Shown: positions 1-8,316 of the stretch, piece by piece
How the letters are laid out: every line of letters starts with the position of its first letter
Position numbering within the stretch: the first letter of the stretch is position 1
Assembly (NCBI RefSeq): GCF_001894785.1
Contig: NZ_BCWW01000001.1
Span: forward strand, 1,137,501 to 1,201,500
Direction: 5' to 3'
DNA: 64,000 bases
Source: Rhodococcoides fascians NBRC 12155 = LMG 3623
Lineage (GTDB): Bacteria; Actinomycetota; Actinomycetes; Mycobacteriales; Mycobacteriaceae
Program-made: the position numbers and the translations under genes
Notes under the pieces: generated by a model
Seen by the model: only the letters and a program-made list of their open reading frames with translations
What the model was told of the DNA's origin: nothing
Databases searched by the model: none

Positions 1-68
1 AATGCAGCCAGTGCTGCGGGAACGACCATGACGCGCTTGACGGACATGCGCTTCGAGACAGCAGGCAT
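1..68 (-). CDS. Partial CDS, N-terminus of a probable secreted or membrane protein
   Basis: Only the first 22 codons are inside the window; the gene runs off the left edge. Reading the minus strand from an ATG at 68 gives a basic stretch (two Lys/Arg pairs) followed by a hydrophobic Val/Ala run, which resembles the start of a signal peptide or a membrane anchor. A purine-rich GAAAGGG lies about 6 nt upstream and supports this start; an in-frame ATG at 47 is the alternative. The function cannot be judged from this fragment. Confidence 0.4.
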   Translation of the reverse strand, partial: MPAVSKRMSVKRVMVVPAALAA

Positions 69-200
69 CTACGGCCCTTTCGGAAAGTGTGTATACGGAG
101 ATGTATTCGCGATTGCGAACAGTAAAGGCAACTTATTGCGTTGGTATTTTCTGCGGTGACGAGTCTGTTTCTCGCGTTACGAGTAGGTAAAGGCGAGCGA

Positions 201-252
201 ATGACAAGACTGCTTGACATTTCATGACAAGCAGAGTTGACTTCTTGTCATG
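201..252 (+). promoter_or_regulatory. Promoter and putative autoregulatory operator of the HTH gene
   Basis: A perfect 9-bp inverted repeat, CATGACAAG at 223-231 and CTTGTCATG at 244-252, overlaps the ATG of the HTH gene at 250. A third half-site, ATGACAAG, lies at 201-208. TTGACA at 214-219 and TTGACT at 237-242 are separated by 17 nt and could be the -35 and -10, placing transcription start on or next to the ATG. The arrangement fits a leaderless gene repressed by its own product. The promoter assignment is inference; the repeat is directly seen. Confidence 0.6.
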
Positions 253-462
253 CCCGGATCCAACAACGTTCGCGCGCATCGCAAACAGGCACGCATCACG
301 CAGGCCGAACTCGGCACCATCTGTGGAGTCAGCCGGCAGAGCATCGTCTCCGTCGAGGGCGGCGACTACGCACCGAGCGTGTACCTGGCACTGCGACTGG
401 CCCGAGCACTCGACACGACAGTCGAAACACTGTTCGGCGAAGACGAAGGGAAACGAACATGA
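250..462 (+). CDS. Small XRE-family HTH transcriptional regulator (YgzD/YozG type)
   Basis: This 70-residue protein is a single helix-turn-helix domain. Residues about 8-62 carry the pattern of small XRE regulators: an RxxR-QAxITQAEL first helix, a GVSRQSIVSVE recognition region, and the ALRLARALDTTVETLF tail. It has no sensor domain. Such proteins usually pair with a small membrane protein, and here the stop overlaps the start of the next gene (ATGA), so the two should be translationally coupled. The ATG at 250 lacks a Shine-Dalgarno and overlaps an inverted repeat, consistent with a leaderless, self-controlled gene. Confidence 0.85.
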   Translation: MPGSNNVRAHRKQARITQAELGTICGVSRQSIVSVEGGDYAPSVYLALRLARALDTTVETLFGEDEGKRT

Positions 463-980
463 GCGCATTCACCAAAGCTGCCCGCTTCGTGGGAGACCTG
501 GACGACGACTTCTACGCCGACGAACTACAACGCGACATCTGGAATGAGGCCTCGGCCGTCGGATTCCAATCCCTGCTGTGGATCGGAATGATCGTCGGCG
601 CTGTACTGCCCTTCGCGGCGGGTGTCACCGGGGCCTGGGTGGCATTGGGAATCTTCGTGGCTCTGACGGCCGTCGCGAACGTGGTGTTGGCATACGCCCG
701 CGCGCGGGGGATCGACATGTACACCTCGCAGGAACTCCGGCGCGCTCGAATCGCATTGGCGGGCGTGCTGCTTTTTCTCACCGGCGGCGGCGCAATGATT
801 CGTCTGCTTGCTCATTACGGTGGCGGTGACCTCGGGTCTGTCGCGATCGGAGCCGCAATAGGTGCACCCGTGGGCCTGGCTGCCGTAGTCGTGGGTGTGA
901 AGATGCATCAGCTCCGGCAGCGAAAGGCCGAGCATGCTGCGGAGCTGGCCGAGCAGCGGGCTTTCGATACGGACGAATGA
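459..980 (+). CDS. Multi-pass membrane protein, partner of the HTH regulator
   Basis: The product has 173 residues. It has a charged N-terminal 35 residues, about four hydrophobic segments (near residues 40-60, 63-83, 98-118 and 128-150) and a charged C-terminal tail ending in Glu/Asp. No enzyme motif is visible. The 4-nt overlap with the HTH gene makes a two-gene operon. HTH plus small membrane protein pairs of this kind are common in Gram-positive bacteria, where the membrane protein is thought to modulate or be controlled by the regulator; that role is inferred here from context. Confidence 0.75.
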   Translation: MSAFTKAARFVGDLDDDFYADELQRDIWNEASAVGFQSLLWIGMIVGAVLPFAAGVTGAWVALGIFVALTAVANVVLAYARARGIDMYTSQELRRARIALAGVLLFLTGGGAMIRLLAHYGGGDLGSVAIGAAIGAPVGLAAVVVGVKMHQLRQRKAEHAAELAEQRAFDTDE

Positions 981-1203
981 ATTGGGTCTCGAATGTGTCG
1001 CACGATCTGTTACAGGGTGCAAGGATGCGTAAAGGCTTCGGTTGGACCGTCTCCGTTTCGCAGATTTGCAGGCCGGAGGGTATGTTCTGACCGATGACAT
1101 CGCGATTTCCCGGTGTTGCGGCTGTAGGGGTGCTGTTCGGCGGCGGTTTCGGTAACGCGGACGGATGCACGTTCGATGTAAAGGGAGGCTCGGGTGGACG
1201 GCG

Positions 1204-1632
1204 ATGACGACGTGTAATACCAATCCGTCCTCCGTCGCGCCACGAAGTAACAACGAGACCGTGTCGGGCGTCCACCTTCCGGTGGAGCATGCAAACAGGG
1301 AAGTCGAGACCGTGCGCAGAGAAAAGAGCTACCTCAGACTCGTAGGGTCGAGCACTCCCACGATCGAGGTTCTGGGCGGCCCCAGAACCATCACCGTCGA
1401 TGTGGACAACGTTTTTCCGGGTCAGGTATGCGAGGTCCTGCACAACGGCATGCTGTCGCTGAGCCCACGCGTCGTTGTGGAAGACAACGCGACAAGCATC
1501 TCCATCACCACGTTCGCGCTCAAGCCGGGTGAGTACAACGTCTCGCTGCGTCTGGACGGACGCCTGGATTGCGTCACCGAATCGCAGACTGCTGTCGTCG
1601 GCGAGCAGTTCGAGGTCCGACGTAGTTCGTAG
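1204..1632 (+). CDS. Hypothetical protein
   Basis: The product has 142 residues if it begins at ATG 1204; an upstream in-frame ATG at 1165 would add 13 residues. GGGAGG near 1184-1189 is a possible but distant ribosome site. The N-terminal third is Ser/Asn/Thr-rich and probably disordered. The remainder alternates hydrophobic and polar residues like a small beta-rich domain, with phrases such as TITVDVDNVFPGQVCEVL and PGEYNVSLRLDGRLD. I do not recognise a family. It faces the amine oxidase gene across a strong hairpin terminator. Confidence 0.5.
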   Translation: MTTCNTNPSSVAPRSNNETVSGVHLPVEHANREVETVRREKSYLRLVGSSTPTIEVLGGPRTITVDVDNVFPGQVCEVLHNGMLSLSPRVVVEDNATSISITTFALKPGEYNVSLRLDGRLDCVTESQTAVVGEQFEVRRSS

Positions 1633-1680
1633 GCCGGACACAGCTCCTAGGCGGGACGCAAGGCCCGGTCATTTCAACAC

Positions 1681-1724
1681 AGCGAAGCGGCGCGTAGCTC
1701 AGGTGAGCTACGCGCCGCTTCGCT
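1681..1724. terminator. Perfect 21-bp stem hairpin between convergent genes
   Basis: Positions 1681-1701 and 1704-1724 are exact reverse complements, separated by two bases, giving a GC-rich stem of up to 21 bp. It lies between the converging hypothetical gene and the amine oxidase gene. There is no clear T-tract, which is usual for actinobacterial terminators. It can serve both directions. Confidence 0.7.
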
Positions 1725-1760
1725 TCGTTGTCGGTCCTCGCTGCCGTCAGGTCGCGCCAG

Positions 1761-3698
1761 TCAGTGACAGGTGCTGCCGGGATCGGTGTGGCAGTGCTTC
1801 GGCTCCGATGGTGCGACGTCGAGCGAGGGGTTGCGGTCGAAGAAGCCGAAAGGCTTGAGCCAGAACGAGACGGTGTCGGACGGCATCACCGGCCAGTCCT
1901 CGGGCCTGGTGATGTGATGGATGCCGAAGGTGTACCAGACCACCACATCGGTGTTCTCGATCGAACGGTTCTTCTCGGTCCACTCGGGGAGGCCATGGTC
2001 GACGCCACTCTGATTGACGAACTCGCCACTGGGCCAACGCTCGTCGGGTGAATTGGGCGTGACCCATACGGTGTGACCGATCACCTGGGAACGCTGGAAG
2101 ATCGGCGACGCCGGATCGAACATCGCCGGAATCGCCGAGCCGGGCACCAACTTGTACGCGGGCCGGGTGCCGAGACCGTTGGTGACGTTGTCGTTGACCA
2201 CCTTCCATGCCTTCTGCGTGTTCCAGTCGTAATCCTGCTTGCCCTCGGACTCGGTGGTGAGCGGGGTGTTCACTTGCGTCAGGGCCAGGCCGTACGGATT
2301 GTCGGGACCCATCGGAACCATTTGGGTCTGGCTGGAATAGACGGTGTTCTCGGTGCCGTCGATGTCCAGATCGAGCCGGGCGACCAGGAAGTGCTGGTGG
2401 TACGGCGCATACGTGCGATTGTCGATCAGCGTGCCCGACGGATGGGTGCCGCCCTCCTCGAAGTGGGTGACGACCATGATGCCGGTGGCGCGCACCTCGC
2501 ACTCGATGTTGCCGTCCTGATAGAAGCACCAGTAGACGAGATACTCGTAGTTGGCGACGGTGGCGTGGAAGCTGACGGTGAGACGGCGCATCCGACGCAC
2601 CTCTGCCCCGGCGTCGTGATCGACGTGCTTCCACAGCACCGCGTTGTCTTCCTCGTGGATGCAGATCGCGTTGGTGATCGTGTACGGCTCGCCTTTGCTG
2701 TTGTGCAGCACGGCATCGAGGTACCGGATCTCACCGAGGCAATCGCAGCCGAGCTCGAGCGAGGTGGTCATGAAGCCCAGGCCCCACTCGCCGATGTCGA
2801 ATGCGGTGCGCCGATAGTGGTCCTCGGTGTGGTCACGATACGGAACGACCATCTCCGCGAACGACATTCGGTTCGCGACGGATCGCGTGTTCCCGTTGTC
2901 GTCGTAGGTGACCGCGTGCAGCGTCATGCCCTCGCGGTAGTTGAACCCCACACGCAGCGACCAGTTCTGCCACGTCAGCTTGTTGCCGTCCAGCTCGAAC
3001 GACGGGCCGTCCGGCTGGGTGATCTCGAGCGGCTTCAGCGGCGGACGGCTGCTGGCGTTACGGATGCGCTCCGGAATATGGCGGGGTACATACTCGCCCA
3101 TGATCTCCGGCCGCTCGACGCGGTAGGTGTCCTCGATTTCGAGCAGTTCCATCGTGTTGGCGTCGATGACGCAGTGGAAGCCGCCCACCGGCCCCGCGTA
3201 CGGATTGGCACCCTCTGCGGCTTTGACCCACGTGTCGGACCAGCCCAGGCGTCGACCCTTGTACTTCTCGGGCGTCACCGCCTCGCCGTACGTCCAGGTG
3301 TCCATGAACACCAGATCGAGATCGGTGATCCCGCGATCGGCAAGCGCGGCAATCACATCGGGGTGTGCACGCAGCGCCGCGTCGGCCTCTTCCCACTCGT
3401 CGACGGTGAAGTTGGGCTGCACGTCCGGGATGTGGGTCCAGGATTCGGTGCTCCTGTTGTCCAGTGACACCACGGCTTTGAACGTGCTGTTCTCGGCGCG
3501 GTTCAACACCACCGAGACTGCGCGACGGGCGGGGACGGTACCGTCCGCATCGAACGCGGCGACCTCGGACTTGGACGGTTCGATCATCTCGATCGAGGCG
3601 AATCGCCACCCGTCGCCGACACCGTGTTCCCGGCCCAGAACCTCGGCGACGGTAGAGAATTCGTCGCTCGAGAGTGGGTCCAGGGGATGGAATGTCAT
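1761..3698 (-). CDS. Copper-containing primary amine oxidase (topaquinone enzyme)
   Basis: Copper amine oxidases convert primary amines, O2 and water to aldehyde, H2O2 and ammonia. The 645-residue product has the full family length. The topaquinone precursor is Tyr384 in a NYEY motif. Asp301 in FDIGEWG matches the catalytic base. The copper ligands are His434 and His436 (HQH) plus a histidine at 594 or 595 in HHITRPEDWPVMP. There is no signal peptide, so it is probably cytoplasmic. Its ATG overlaps the stop of the aldehyde dehydrogenase gene (ATGA), so the two enzymes form a coupled operon in which the aldehyde product is oxidised next. The natural substrate cannot be told from sequence; histamine, tyramine, phenethylamine and putrescine-type amines are the usual choices. 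Confidence 0.95.
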   Translation of the reverse strand: MTFHPLDPLSSDEFSTVAEVLGREHGVGDGWRFASIEMIEPSKSEVAAFDADGTVPARRAVSVVLNRAENSTFKAVVSLDNRSTESWTHIPDVQPNFTVDEWEEADAALRAHPDVIAALADRGITDLDLVFMDTWTYGEAVTPEKYKGRRLGWSDTWVKAAEGANPYAGPVGGFHCVIDANTMELLEIEDTYRVERPEIMGEYVPRHIPERIRNASSRPPLKPLEITQPDGPSFELDGNKLTWQNWSLRVGFNYREGMTLHAVTYDDNGNTRSVANRMSFAEMVVPYRDHTEDHYRRTAFDIGEWGLGFMTTSLELGCDCLGEIRYLDAVLHNSKGEPYTITNAICIHEEDNAVLWKHVDHDAGAEVRRMRRLTVSFHATVANYEYLVYWCFYQDGNIECEVRATGIMVVTHFEEGGTHPSGTLIDNRTYAPYHQHFLVARLDLDIDGTENTVYSSQTQMVPMGPDNPYGLALTQVNTPLTTESEGKQDYDWNTQKAWKVVNDNVTNGLGTRPAYKLVPGSAIPAMFDPASPIFQRSQVIGHTVWVTPNSPDERWPSGEFVNQSGVDHGLPEWTEKNRSIENTDVVVWYTFGIHHITRPEDWPVMPSDTVSFWLKPFGFFDRNPSLDVAPSEPKHCHTDPGSTCH

Positions 3699-5134
3699 GC
3701 GATGGTCTCCGTCGAGCTCATCACGTGCTTGATGCGGGTGTAATCGTCCACGCCGTAGGCCGAGAGGTCCTTGCCGTAACCGGAGTACTTGAAGCCGCCG
3801 TGCGGCATCTCGGCCACCAACGGGATGTGGCAGTTGACCCAGACGGCACCGAAGTCCAGAGCCGCCGAAATGCGAAGCGTGCGAGCATGATCGGACGTCC
3901 AGACGCTCGACGCGAGACCGAAGTCGACGTCGTTGGCCAGCTCGATCGCCTCTGCCTCGTCGGAGAATTTCTGCACCGTCAGCACGGGGCCGAACGTCTC
4001 CTCCTGCACGATGGGATCGGCTTGCTGCACGCCCGTGATGATCGTGGGCTCGTAGAAGAATCCCTTGTCGCCGATGCGCTTTCCGCCGGTGACGATGGTG
4101 GCGTGCGCGCCGATACCGTCGACCTTGGAGCTGACCTGGCCGAAGTGGTTGACGTTGTTCAACGGGCCGAGGAAGGTGTCGGGGTCGTCGGGCAATCCGA
4201 CCTTCAGTGTCTTCGCCTTGGCGACGAGTGCGTCGACGAGCGAGTCGTGTACCGACTCGTGTACCAACACGCGAGTGACCGCCGTGCAGTCCTGGCCGGC
4301 GTTGAAGAACGCGGCCTCGGCGATGCCGTCGGCGGCCTTGGTGATGTCGACGTCGTCGAACACGATGGCCGGTGCCTTGCCGCCCAGTTCGAGGTGCGCG
4401 CGCTTGAGCTGCTTGGCAGCGGCGACGGCGACGGCGATGCCTGCCCGCACCGAACCGGTGATCGAGACCAGGCCGGGCGTCTTGTGTTCGACGATGGCTG
4501 CGCCGGTGCCGCCGTTGCCGAGCACGATGTTCAGCACGCCGTCGGGGACGATGCCCTTCGACAATTTCGCCAGCACCAGGGTGCTCTCGGGGGTGGTGTC
4601 GCTCGGCTTGAGAACGACGGTGTTGCCGGCCGCGAGGGCAGGCCCGATCTTCCAGATCGCCATCATGAACGGGTAGTTCCATGGAGTCACCTGCCCCACG
4701 ACGCCGATCGGCTCGCGGCGTACGTACGAGGTGAACCCGTCCATGTACTCGCCGGCCGACTTGCCTTCGAGCATCCGAGCAGCCCCGGCGAAGAACCGAA
4801 TCTGATCTGCTCCGACGGTGACTTCCTCGGCGGCGATGGTGGCCTTCGGCTGACCGGTGTTGCGACTCTGCGCCTCGACGATCTCGTCGCTGTGGGCCTC
4901 GATGGCATCGGCGAGCTTCAGCAGTACCTTCTGCCGCTCACTCGGAGTCGTCTTGCCCCAGGTCTCGAACGCTTTGGCGGCAGCCGACATTGCGGCGTCG
5001 ACATCGGCAGCATCGGAAATCGGCGCTCGAGCGACCACCGACTCGTCCACCGGACTGACGACATCGAGCATCTCGGTACCGGAGGGCGTCACGAATGCCC
5101 CGTCGATGTAGTTCTGCAGGACAGGCACCGTCAT
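3695..5134 (-). CDS. NAD(P)-dependent aldehyde dehydrogenase (aminobutyraldehyde/betaine-aldehyde type)
   Basis: This is a complete ALDH-superfamily protein of about 479 residues. It has the PWNYP cofactor-binding motif, the general base Glu249 in ELGGKAP, the nucleophile Cys283 in FFNAGQDC, and EETFGPV near residue 380. The closest recognisable subgroup is gamma-aminobutyraldehyde dehydrogenase. It is the first gene of the operon with the amine oxidase, so it should oxidise the aldehyde that enzyme releases. AGGGGTTGTG precedes ATG 5134; a GTG one codon upstream (5137) is an alternative start. Regulation by the neighbouring TetR protein is likely but not shown. Confidence 0.93.
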   Translation of the reverse strand: MTVPVLQNYIDGAFVTPSGTEMLDVVSPVDESVVARAPISDAADVDAAMSAAAKAFETWGKTTPSERQKVLLKLADAIEAHSDEIVEAQSRNTGQPKATIAAEEVTVGADQIRFFAGAARMLEGKSAGEYMDGFTSYVRREPIGVVGQVTPWNYPFMMAIWKIGPALAAGNTVVLKPSDTTPESTLVLAKLSKGIVPDGVLNIVLGNGGTGAAIVEHKTPGLVSITGSVRAGIAVAVAAAKQLKRAHLELGGKAPAIVFDDVDITKAADGIAEAAFFNAGQDCTAVTRVLVHESVHDSLVDALVAKAKTLKVGLPDDPDTFLGPLNNVNHFGQVSSKVDGIGAHATIVTGGKRIGDKGFFYEPTIITGVQQADPIVQEETFGPVLTVQKFSDEAEAIELANDVDFGLASSVWTSDHARTLRISAALDFGAVWVNCHIPLVAEMPHGGFKYSGYGKDLSAYGVDDYTRIKHVMSSTETIA

Positions 5135-5229
5135 CACAACCCCTAGCGTCGACTATTTCGGTTCTGCAAAGCCTGCACCCGCGGACGAGACTTTGCCACC
5201 CGACAAGATGTACACGACGATGCGAGTAA

Positions 5230-5892
5230 TCAGGACGAAACGTCAGTCTCCTCGGCCAGGGCCCTGATACCGGCGATGTAGGTGTTCAGCCCGAGCTTCT
5301 CGAACGCCGTCCGCGCGCTGACGTCGCTCAGATGCGAGGCTGCGGCGAGGATATTGGGAAACTCGTCGGGATGGAGGGAGTCCATCGTTTTCGCCACCTC
5401 GTGTTCGACGTGTGCCCGACGCTCCGGCTCGACTTCGACACCCGTGAACAGCGGCTCCGTGATCAACGAAATGGCGACTCGAACGCCGTGACGGGCCAGC
5501 TGGGTGGCGTCGGACAGGGAGAAGCCGGCCTCGCCGAGAAGTTTCAGGCTGAGCTCCATCGCCGCTCTGCTGTTGGGGGAGAACAGCATTCGTGGAACGA
5601 CGATGGTCGCTGCTCCGGGATGTGCGCGCAAGGCGCGCATGAAGTCCTCGAGCACGGTGCGCAGTTGCTCCCACCACGTCGCCGTGGGATCGACGGTGAT
5701 CTCGAGATCCTGGCAGACGCGGTCGCCCATGGCGTCGAGCAGTTCGTCCTTGTTCTTCACATGCCAGTAGATCGCCATGGGAGAGACACCGAGTTCGGTG
5801 GCGATCTTGCGGATGGTGAGCGAGTCGAGTCCGCGTCGGTACGCGACTTCGAGCGCGGCGTCGACGACGGCAGTCCTGGTCAAGCGAGGCAC
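5230..5892 (-). CDS. TetR-family transcriptional regulator (tetracycline-repressor subclass)
   Basis: The 220-residue product has an N-terminal TetR helix-turn-helix (residues about 10-45) with SLTIRKIATELGVSPMAIYWHV, followed by a C-terminal ligand-binding domain of the TetR_C type. GTG 5892 is chosen because a TATAGT hexamer (minus strand, 5900-5905) sits exactly 7 nt upstream and there is no Shine-Dalgarno, as in leaderless actinobacterial mRNAs. It lies between the amine oxidation operon and the divergent mqo-like gene, so it may control either or both. A palindrome at 5933-5949 is a candidate operator. Confidence 0.88.
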   Translation of the reverse strand: MPRLTRTAVVDAALEVAYRRGLDSLTIRKIATELGVSPMAIYWHVKNKDELLDAMGDRVCQDLEITVDPTATWWEQLRTVLEDFMRALRAHPGAATIVVPRMLFSPNSRAAMELSLKLLGEAGFSLSDATQLARHGVRVAISLITEPLFTGVEVEPERRAHVEHEVAKTMDSLHPDEFPNILAAASHLSDVSARTAFEKLGLNTYIAGIRALAEETDVSS

Positions 5893-5932
5893 CGGCAGAA
5901 CTATACAGGCGTACGAGTCGGTGTTGGCGTGA

Positions 5933-5949
5933 CTTGTACTTAGTACGAG
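5933..5949. promoter_or_regulatory. Candidate TetR operator
   Basis: CTTGTACTTAGTACGAG is an imperfect palindrome, one mismatched pair in eight around a central base. It lies in the 70-bp divergent region between the TetR gene and the mqo-like gene. Short palindromes in such positions are typical TetR operators. The protein-site pairing is inference. Confidence 0.45.
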
Positions 5950-5962
5950 AGAGGGGTGCACG

Positions 5963-7285
5963 ATGGATGACGTCATCCTCGTCGGCGGTGGGGTGATGAG
6001 CGCGACGCTCGGCACGCTGCTGCAACGTGTGGAGCCGACCTGGTCGATTAAGGTCCTCGAACGATTGCCCGAGGTAGCGATGGAAGCCTCCGACGGGTGG
6101 AACAATGCCGGGACCGGCCACGCCGGCCTGTGCGAAACCAACTACACGACGGAGAGAGTCGACGGCTCCGTCGATATCGACCGGGCCGTCGCGATCGCCG
6201 AGCAGTTCGCCGTGACGCGACGCTTCTGGTCGACGCTGGCCGACACCAGCTTCGTACGTTCGGTGCCGCACATGACTCTGGTGCAGGGGGCGGAGAACGT
6301 CCGATCGCTGCAGGCAAGGCATCGAGCGTTGACCGCGCATCCGCTGTTTCGAGCCATGGAGTACACCGAAGATGCTGCGGTACTGGACGAGTGGGCACCG
6401 CTGGTGTCGGCGGGACGAACAGGCGACTGGGCCGCCACCCGAGATGCGACCGGAACCGACGTCGACTTCGGTGCACTGACGCGGCAGTTGCTGGGGGACA
6501 TGAGTGGACGTGGTGCGCGCGTGGAGACCGGGCGGGAGGTGACCGGGATGAGTCAGGAACGGGACGGATCCTGGTCCCTGCGAGTGCGCGGTGGCCGATC
6601 GATCGAGCGCGCGCGCTTCGTGTTCGTCGGTGCCGGTGGCTGGGCTCTGAAGCTGTTGCGCACAGCAGGGATTCCCGAGGCCCGCGGTTACGGACTACTA
6701 CCGATCAGCGGGCAGTTCTTGCGTTGTGATCGGCCCGAGGTGGTCGACAGACACGACGCGAAGGTCTATGGAACTCCGCCCATCGGAGCGCCTCCGATGT
6801 CGGTGCCCCATCTCGACACCCGCATCGTCGACGGGCGGCGGTCCATACTCTTCGGACCGTACGCCGGCGCGAATCCTCGGTTTCTGAAACACGGATCGTG
6901 GCTCGACTTCCCGACGTCGATCGACCGGCACAACATCGGGTCACTGCTGTCGATGGCAGGCAACAACACGCCGTTGATAGGTCTGCTGCTGTCGGAATTG
7001 ACGGCCACCCGAGCCAAGAAGATCGCTGCGTTGCGCCAATTCGTACCGAATGCCGGTCCGTCGGACTGGTCCGTGGTCCCCGCCGGACAGCGCGCCCAGA
7101 TCGTCGTGAACGGGCAATTGCGTTTCGGCACGGAGGTGATCGCGTCGCAGGACGGCTCCATCGCCGCCGTGCTCGGCGCATCGCCCGGCGCCTCCACCGC
7201 TGTTCCCATCATGCTGGAGGTATTGGGTCGATGTTTTCCGGAGCGCCAGTGGAATGGTCGACTGCAGGAGATGCTCAGCGGATAG
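5963..7285 (+). CDS. mqo: Malate:quinone oxidoreductase-like FAD protein
   Basis: Mqo enzymes are peripheral membrane flavoproteins that oxidise malate and pass electrons to quinone. The 440-residue product starts with the FAD-binding VGGGVMSATLGTLL, then ASDGWNNAGTGHAGLCETNYT, and ends with GASPGASTAVPIMLEVL, all hallmarks of this family. It is about 50-60 residues shorter than typical Mqo (about 490-500), with the loss in the middle and the C-terminus, so it could be a divergent paralogue with another 2-hydroxyacid substrate. GAGGGGTG gives a good ribosome site. The MBL hydrolase follows after 3 nt. Confidence 0.8.
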   Translation: MDDVILVGGGVMSATLGTLLQRVEPTWSIKVLERLPEVAMEASDGWNNAGTGHAGLCETNYTTERVDGSVDIDRAVAIAEQFAVTRRFWSTLADTSFVRSVPHMTLVQGAENVRSLQARHRALTAHPLFRAMEYTEDAAVLDEWAPLVSAGRTGDWAATRDATGTDVDFGALTRQLLGDMSGRGARVETGREVTGMSQERDGSWSLRVRGGRSIERARFVFVGAGGWALKLLRTAGIPEARGYGLLPISGQFLRCDRPEVVDRHDAKVYGTPPIGAPPMSVPHLDTRIVDGRRSILFGPYAGANPRFLKHGSWLDFPTSIDRHNIGSLLSMAGNNTPLIGLLLSELTATRAKKIAALRQFVPNAGPSDWSVVPAGQRAQIVVNGQLRFGTEVIASQDGSIAAVLGASPGASTAVPIMLEVLGRCFPERQWNGRLQEMLSG

Positions 7286-7288
7286 CCT

Positions 7289-8290
7289 GTGGCAGTGCGA
7301 AACACCGAGGTGGGATACCAGCAGATCGCCGACGACACCTGGGCCTTCATGCGTCCACCGGGAAGTTGGGGTCAGACCAACACCGGGCTCGTCGTGGCAC
7401 CCGGTTCGGCGTCGATGCTGATCGACACCGTCTGGGACGTGAACTGGGCCGGGCGGGTTGCCGCCGACACCGCCGAGTTGGCTGCCGCCGCACCGATCAC
7501 CGAGGTCCTCAACACGCATTCGGACGGTGATCACTGGTGGGGAAACGACAGCGTGCCCGCCTCCGCACGCATCACCACCAGTGCGGCGTCGCTGCACGCG
7601 ATGAAGGAGGAGACCCCGCCGAAGGGAGTAGCCGCATTCGCGTCCTTAGGCAAGGCGGTCGGCTGGGTGCCGGGACCGATCGGTGCGATGGGCTCCTACA
7701 TGGACCGTGTTCGCGGCGATGCGCTGTTTCCGTCGGCGCTGCCCCGGCTGCCTGATCACACCTTCGAAACCACCGAAACCATCGATGTCGCAGGACGACT
7801 GGTTCACCTGCGCTACCTCGGTCCGGCGCACACCGAAGGCGATCTCATCGCTCACCTCCCGGACGTGGGGGTCGTGTTCGCGGGCGACCTGCTCTTCATC
7901 GACGCCACCCCGGTGCTGTGGCACGGCCCGCTGCAAAACTGGATCGACGCCCTCGACCACCTCCTCGAACTCGACGCCGACGTGTACGTTCCCGGCCACG
8001 GCCCCCTGTGCGGCACCGACGAAATACGCGCCGTGCGCAGCTACTGGACCTGGGTCGGCGAGGCCGGACGAGCGTGCTTCGACGCGGGCCTCGGCTCCAC
8101 CGAGGCCGCCCTGAACCTGCTCAAATCACCCGAATTCGGGCACTATGCGCACTGGGATTCGCCCGAGCGACTCATCCTCAGCATGAGCACGCTCTACCGC
8201 CTGTGGCGAGGCGAACCCGCTGCGCCACCCACGCTGACGCGTCGAGCACGCGCATTCGCCGACGCGGGACGGTATCTGCGGGAGCGCTAG
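7289..8290 (+). CDS. Metallo-beta-lactamase-fold hydrolase
   Basis: The 333-residue product has the MBL fold. The metal-binding signature is NTHSDGDHWWGN, i.e. H-x-D-x-D-H instead of the usual HxHxDH; an Asp at this position occurs in some MBL hydrolases. Later ligands are visible in GPAHTEGDLIAHLP, VFAGDLLF and VPGHGPLCG. GTG 7289 lies only 3 nt after the mqo stop, so translation is probably coupled; GTG 7295 is an alternative. The substrate is unknown. Its tight link to an Mqo-like enzyme suggests a hydrolase feeding a hydroxyacid to that enzyme, which is conjecture. Confidence 0.85.
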   Translation: MAVRNTEVGYQQIADDTWAFMRPPGSWGQTNTGLVVAPGSASMLIDTVWDVNWAGRVAADTAELAAAAPITEVLNTHSDGDHWWGNDSVPASARITTSAASLHAMKEETPPKGVAAFASLGKAVGWVPGPIGAMGSYMDRVRGDALFPSALPRLPDHTFETTETIDVAGRLVHLRYLGPAHTEGDLIAHLPDVGVVFAGDLLFIDATPVLWHGPLQNWIDALDHLLELDADVYVPGHGPLCGTDEIRAVRSYWTWVGEAGRACFDAGLGSTEAALNLLKSPEFGHYAHWDSPERLILSMSTLYRLWRGEPAAPPTLTRRARAFADAGRYLRER

Positions 8291-8293
8291 TGT

Positions 8294-8312
8294 CAGCCTT
8301 TCGGTGAGGCTG
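8294..8312. terminator. Small hairpin between convergent genes
   Basis: CAGCCT (8294-8299) pairs with AGGCTG (8307-8312) in the 26-bp gap between the MBL gene and the convergent LLM gene. It is short and lacks a T-tract, so termination here is only plausible. Confidence 0.3.
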
Positions 8313-8316
8313 CTGG

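Noticed and set aside
1761..4682. A single 973-codon minus-strand frame through amine oxidase and aldehyde dehydrogenase regions
   Set aside because: The upstream part is an Arg-rich out-of-frame shadow of the aldehyde dehydrogenase gene; the amine oxidase starts at ATG 3698.
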